From GCA-003244245 sp050700115 (GTDB taxonomy: Bacteria; Actinomycetota; Actinomycetes; Mycobacteriales; Pseudonocardiaceae): a DNA stretch of 64,000 nucleotides. Shown piece after piece: positions 60,573 through 64,000 of this stretch. The number at the start of each line of letters is the position of its first letter. The first letter of the stretch is position 1. Where the stretch lies: assembly GCA_050700115.1 (NCBI GenBank), contig JBOHGG010000003.1, forward strand, positions 124,001-188,000, read 5' to 3'. The notes under the pieces were generated by a model. That model worked only from the letters and a program-made list of their open reading frames with translations, searched no databases and had not been told where the DNA came from. A program made the position numbers and the translations under genes.

Positions 60573-60863
60573 TCACTCGTCTGGAGCAGCGGCGCCGAGA
60601 TCGGCCAGGCGGTCGAGTTCATCGACCAGCTACTGAGCAGCCCGACCGTTCGTGTGCTCGGCACAGACTCGCGACATTGGGAGCTGCGCAGGAAGATCCT
60701 CGACAAAGGCCAGGTGCGGGGTGGACTGGTCGCCGACGCCGTCATCGTCGCGCTGTGCGCTGAGGATGGCCTCGACACGGTGCTGTCCAGCGACCGTGAC
60801 GTCGACCGTTTCCCGGGCATCAGGGTCGCCCGGCTCGCTTCCTGTGCCCGGGCGCCTCGGTAG
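60573..60863 (+). pseudogene. VapC-type PIN-domain toxin remnant, 5' end missing
   Basis: About 96 codons match the C-terminal two thirds of a PIN domain: SGAEIGQAVEFIDQLL, RHWELRRKILDKGQVRG and VADAVIVALCAED, ending with the acidic SSDRDVDRFPGIRV. The N-terminal strand with the first catalytic Asp is absent: an in-frame TAG lies 33 nt before the similarity begins and no suitable start exists. No antitoxin gene adjoins it. Confidence 0.65.
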
Positions 60864-60931
60864 GTCGCCATTCGGAGCCGAATAGCGGTTCACAGTCCGA
60901 GGCCCTGCTGGCTAGGGCTAGGAGGACTCGC

Positions 60932-61369
60932 ATGAGCAGCATGCCTGACAGGGCCGAGCAGCCTACCAATGATACGAACGACGCGATCGGTCCCGAGGTC
61001 GATATTCCGGGACCCCTACCCTAGCGGGCGTGGGGATCCCACCACGAGCCCCAGTCCCCCGAGGAGCCGGAGCCAACAAAGGCGACACGAAGCGCAGGGT
61101 CGCTTGGAGATCTGACCGAAGAGCGTAGCACGTCCATAATGCGCGAGGAGACTGGGGAATTGGACAGCCCTACATGCGAAGAGGAAAGCGCCGCCAAAGA
61201 ATGGTTAGCACGGCTGACTGCGGTGGCTGGATCGTCGCTGCTGCGCGCTGGGCTCAAGCACGCCCGTCGGGCGATATCGCCTGCGGACCGGAGACAGCAC
61301 GGAGGAGGTGATCGTAGACCGGCGCTGACGGGAAAAGGGCAGGATACGCAGCTGACTCCCGCTACCTGA
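60932..61369 (+). pseudogene. Small gene interrupted by an in-frame amber codon
   Basis: AGGAGG stands 6 nt before ATG, the best ribosome site in the area. The frame gives 30 codons (MSSMPDRAEQPTNDTND..., ending PGPLP), a TAG, then another 114 open codons in the same frame (…ACIDIC part ERSTSIMREETGELDSP, then helix KEWLARLTAVAGSSLLRAG). GC at third positions is about two thirds, lower than neighbours. Either a true 30-residue peptide, a nonsense-broken gene of 145 residues, or readthrough. Confidence 0.4.
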
Positions 61370-61396
61370 CAGGTGCTGCACCAGGATCCCGCACCG

Positions 61397-61537
61397 ATGA
61401 CACGCTCCGGTGATATCCACCCCGAGCTCAGCCCGAACGAGGCCGCAGACGAAATGGCCGTGGGGCTGCCAAACGTCGGCGTGCAGGGGCCGAGAACCGC
61501 GTCCGAACGACCGACAGCAGTGCTGCGACCAACCTAG
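61397..61537 (+). CDS. 46-codon ORF, doubtful
   Basis: Starts MTRSGDIHPELSPNEAADEM and is acidic then basic. AGGA lies 11 nt upstream. No family. Listed only because the surrounding 240 bases hold nothing else; chance is the simplest explanation. Confidence 0.2.
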   Translation: MTRSGDIHPELSPNEAADEMAVGLPNVGVQGPRTASERPTAVLRPT

Positions 61538-61615
61538 CGCGGGCTGGTCGCCGAACTGCGATCACGTTGAATTATCGCCGGTGGGAACGGCAGCGACATG
61601 TCGCGTGGTCGCCGG

Positions 61616-61735
61616 TCACATGTTGCGGATCCGCAGGTAGCGGCGGATATCTGGGATCGTGATCAGTCCGAGAGTGAGCACGCCAACGACGATGATCGCT
61701 GCCAGGGTTGTTGCGACGTAGCCAACGATTTCCAT
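61616..61735 (-). CDS. DUF6893-type 39-residue membrane peptide
   Basis: One membrane helix (VGYVATTLAAIIVVGVLTL) followed by IPDIRRYLRIRNM. The ending PDIRRYLRIR plus Met is the hallmark of DUF6893 peptides found across actinobacteria, so a gene this short is credible. GAGG lies 4-5 nt before the ATG. Function unknown. Confidence 0.8.
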   Translation of the reverse strand: MEIVGYVATTLAAIIVVGVLTLGLITIPDIRRYLRIRNM

Positions 61736-63067
61736 ATGTCCTCATCTATCTTCAAGGGCTCAGCACCCCGGCAGCGCCGAGGCGACCACCCGGCGGGCGG
61801 TAGTTTGAGGTCGGTGGGCCAAGGTGGGCGGACGCTGGTACCTCAATAGGTTCGGATGGCTGGTCGGGCCGGGGTGGGTGAGCAGACACAGGCCCGTGTA
61901 GTCGGCTGAGGCCGCCAGGTGAATTAACACCGCGGGGCCAACCGCGACACAGGGAATACACTCCGACCGATGGTGTGAACGACTCGGCTGGCCTCGGTCG
62001 ATACCCAGCGAAACCCACCACAGCGGCAACCCTCCCCCGGTCGTGATTCGCGCTGTCGTCCATAAGGAAACCCGGTGCTTTAACGTGATCCGCGCTGGCC
62101 GCCCAACCACTCAACTACCGAGGTCCAGAGGCCTAACTGCGCTAGTGTAGCCCTTACCCGCGCAAACTGCACGTCGATCCTGGTCAGGACCGGTTCGTTC
62201 GGGGACCGGCGCTCGCGTTGCGCCGCACTCCCCGAGTTGGACCTGAAACCAACAACCCTGCGATTGGCAGGTGCGGGCGCGGTGCGCGGACACGGCAGAT
62301 TGCTCGATGGGTGCGCGAATTGGGGCCGATCGGCTGGCTCGTGGTGCCCGTTGCGTCAGAACTGCGGTCATCGAGCCGGCCAAACGGGCTCTGGTCTTGC
62401 GGGTGGGGGCAGGCGCTGGGCAGAGCGAAAGTCGTTCGCGAGAGGTGCCTCGTGCCGACCCTGCGCTGTCCCATTCCTTCGTCCTGACCGCGTTGCTCGT
62501 CGCCCAAATCAGCCGCCTCAAGAATGACGTCCAGGCGCTCAAGGAACGAGTAGGCAGACGGACCACACGATCGCCGAGCTTGCCGACTTCACGACCCAAG
62601 TGCTGGCCCACCTGACCGCCTGGCACGACGAGACACCCGAACCTGGTCTGTCTGGGCAGCGACCCCGAAGTCAGTCACCCGGCCGACAAACCCTCGAAAG
62701 GGCCTCTGAACTGGGGTTTTGGTGATGGACGAGATTGGGATCGAACCAGTGACCTCTTCGGCGCCACTCGGTGTCAAGTAGACGCTTGTCGGGTTGGTAG
62801 TGTCCGTCTCGGCGGGTCCGGGAAGTGACTTGTCCGAAGAGTCGGTGGTAGGGGTTGAGCCGGCCGCGCTGGATGTTGTAGTCGCCCCCTGGTGTCCTCC
62901 CGGGCCCGCCGCGGTGTCGTGCGCGTCGCGGACGAGGCGGCGGTGGACGGCATCGGACAGGCGCCGTTTGAGGCCGCCCGCAACCCAGATACGCAGCCCG
63001 TTCTCGCGTGGCGCACGCACGCCACACACTGGCGCTTCGGAGAACAACGGCGGCGTCACCGTGCCGA
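61736..63067. other. Decayed non-coding stretch
   Basis: About 1.3 kb with no complete gene. A coiled-coil fragment lies near 62505-62700: ISRLKNDVQALKERV in one frame continues as HTIAELADFTTQVLAHLTAW in the next, so it looks like a frame-shifted C-terminus of a coiled-coil protein. A tRNA-like segment lies at 62726 (listed separately). The minus-strand frame around 62900-63010 (ENGLRIWVAGGLKRRLSDAV) has good codon usage but no start and no recognised match. Confidence 0.55.
62726..62759 (-). other. tRNA 3'-end-like fragment, possible attachment-site remnant
   Basis: Read on the minus strand: GAAGAGGTCACTGGTTCGATC then CCAATCTCGTCCA. This has a T-loop (TTCGATC) flanked by a 5-bp T-stem with one C-A mismatch and a plausible 3' acceptor strand. 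No anticodon arm or 5' half was found. Such 3' ends are left where integrating elements use tRNA genes. No integrase is visible. Confidence 0.35.
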
Positions 63068-63447
63068 TCAGGTCCGCCGGAGGTGCTGGTCGATCGCTCG
63101 CCGCGCCACGTCGAGGACGTCGGCGCGGCCGGCAGTCCCTGCCGACGGGTGGCGCTGCGGTGGCGGTGTGGCATCGCCGGCTGGGCCGGCAGCGGGCGCG
63201 TCCGGTGCCTGGTCGGCTGCGGCGTCGAGCAACGCGGCCGGCTCGTCGTCGCCGAGCCGGCGCAGCAGGCCGGCGAGGTTGCGCAACGTCACCCACTGAT
63301 GGGTCCAGTTACCCGTCACCGCCCAGTAGTCGATCACGTCGCGGTAGCCGCGGAGCGCATCGCCGCGAGCACCGCGCGGCGCTTCGGCCCACGCACCTCG
63401 ACGGCGGTGCCCTCGACCACCAGCCGCATCGGTCCGAGCAGCTCCAC
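63068..63447 (-). pseudogene. Collapsed SARP/BTAD-type regulator gene
   Basis: The first 29 codons (VELLGPMRLVVEGTAVEVRG..., KRRAVLAA) are the winged-helix start of a SARP/AfsR-type regulator. At about 63361 the frame jumps by one base and continues as GYRDVIDYWAVTGNWTHQWV and LRNLAGLLRRLGDDEPAALL, the C-terminal end of the same kind of large ATPase regulator. The middle, probably hundreds of residues, is missing. Product cannot be functional. Confidence 0.7.
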
Positions 63448-63474
63448 CCGGACCGGGGTCCGGCCGTCCACGAG

Positions 63475-64000
63475 GACGTCGCCGTGGGCTGCGACGTCCT
63501 CTTCCGGCCCGGCTACGTCGCCGAGCTGGTGCCGAACTGGATCCCGGCACTGGACGGCGTCGAGGCGAAGGTGACGGCCGGGGCGCGGGTGGCCGATATC
63601 GGCTGCGGGCTCGGATCCTCGTCGGTGATCCTCGCCCAGTCCTTCTCGAGGACCACCGTGAGTGGCTCGGACTACGACGCCGCCTCGATCGACATGGCCC
63701 GCAAGCGGGCCGCCGAGGCCGGGGTGGCCGACCGCACCCGCTTCGAGGTGGCGGCCGCCCAGACGTTCTCGGGGTCGGGCTATGACCTGGTGACATCGTT
63801 CGACTGCGTGCACGACATGGGCGACCCGGTCGGCGCGGCACGCCACGTCCGGGAGGCGCTGGCCCGCGACGGCACCTGGCTGGTGGCCGAGCCGTTTGCC
63901 GGCGACACGGTCGAGGACAACCTCAACCCGGTCGGTCGCCTGTACTACAGCGCGTCGACGTTCCTGTGCGTGCCCAACGGGCTGTCCCAGCCGGGTGGCT
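63475..64000 (+). pseudogene. Class I SAM-dependent methyltransferase, 5' truncated and cut by window end
   Basis: The 175 visible codons begin at DVLFRPGYVAELVPNWIPAL and include VADIGCGLGSSSVILAQ (SAM motif I), GSDYDAASIDMARKRAAEAG, VTSFDCVHDMGDPVGAARHV and VAEPFAGDTVEDNLNPVG, as in winged-helix methyltransferases of about 350 residues. The N-terminal third is absent: upstream is the antisense of the SARP remnant. The 3' end lies outside. It could be a pseudogene or, less likely, a re-started shorter enzyme. Confidence 0.7.

Noticed and set aside
62589..63296. 236-codon minus-strand frame across the decayed region
   Set aside because: It runs through the tRNA-like fragment and part of the SARP remnant in the wrong frame; no coherent domain.

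Overview
The window is high-GC actinobacterial DNA, with GTG and TTG starts, strongly GC-rich third codon positions and dense tail-overlapping operons. Gene order closely follows the Mycobacterium tuberculosis Rv2553c-Rv2613c segment: mltG-ruvX-alaS, rarA, aspS, an Rv2578c-type radical SAM protein, an Rv2581c-type hydrolase, ppiB, rel, apt, secFD-yajC, ruvBAC, yebC, pdxT, pdxS, pimA, patA, pgsA and an HIT protein. Phosphatidylinositol mannoside genes (pimA, patA, pgsA) point to a mycolata or Pseudonocardiales relative. The genus is an inference; nothing in the sequence names it.

Layout. 1-5.0 kb: mltG (cut by the window edge), ruvX, alaS, and two small membrane/coiled-coil proteins of the DUF6167 and DUF948 types. 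5.1-12.6 kb: a four-gene NRPS-independent siderophore operon (SbnA-like synthase, a 1164-residue fusion of two IucA/IucC synthetases, a third IucA/IucC synthetase, an SbnH-like decarboxylase) behind an IdeR/DtxR-type iron box. 12.8-18.7 kb: a retropepsin-like pair, rarA, an SGNH hydrolase, a DUF389 protein and aspS. 18.9-21.6 kb: a DUF6069-type membrane protein, a Phd/YefM antitoxin with an apparent partner and self-operator, an unknown membrane protein and a gene-poor stretch. 21.6-24.9 kb: an intein-split radical SAM gene and a His-rich YibE/F protein.

25.0-29.3 kb holds six co-oriented, nearly abutting genes. Three are regulatory/accessory (a small protein, DUF6879, an XRE/DUF5753 regulator). 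The other three form an ATP-grasp ribosomal peptide (graspetide) system: precursor, ATP-grasp ligase, PIMT-type methyltransferase. The precursor leader appears to carry a stretch shifted by one frame, which makes this the most interesting locus. 29.3-41.7 kb is housekeeping (stringent response, purine salvage, Sec translocon, Holliday junction resolution) plus a kinase-like protein lacking a key lysine. 41.8-45.8 kb is a C4-dicarboxylate two-component system divergent from a DctA-type carrier. 45.8-53.2 kb is yebC, pdxT and pdxS, with an efeOB iron-uptake pair (palindromic iron-box-like operator, no efeU), a universal stress protein and a PHP-domain protein between pdxT and pdxS. 53.4-59.3 kb is an EF-G-like GTPase, a LemA-like protein and the PIM lipid operon.

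59.4-64.0 kb is a decaying region: a VapC toxin remnant, a strong-Shine-Dalgarno frame broken by an amber codon, a 39-residue membrane peptide, a tRNA-like fragment, and a collapsed SARP-type regulator gene abutting a truncated methyltransferase.

Iron ties two loci together: the siderophore operon and efeOB carry related GTGAG-S-CT-MACC operator cores, so one DtxR-family repressor probably controls both. No convincing complete tRNA, rRNA, CRISPR array or insertion sequence was seen.
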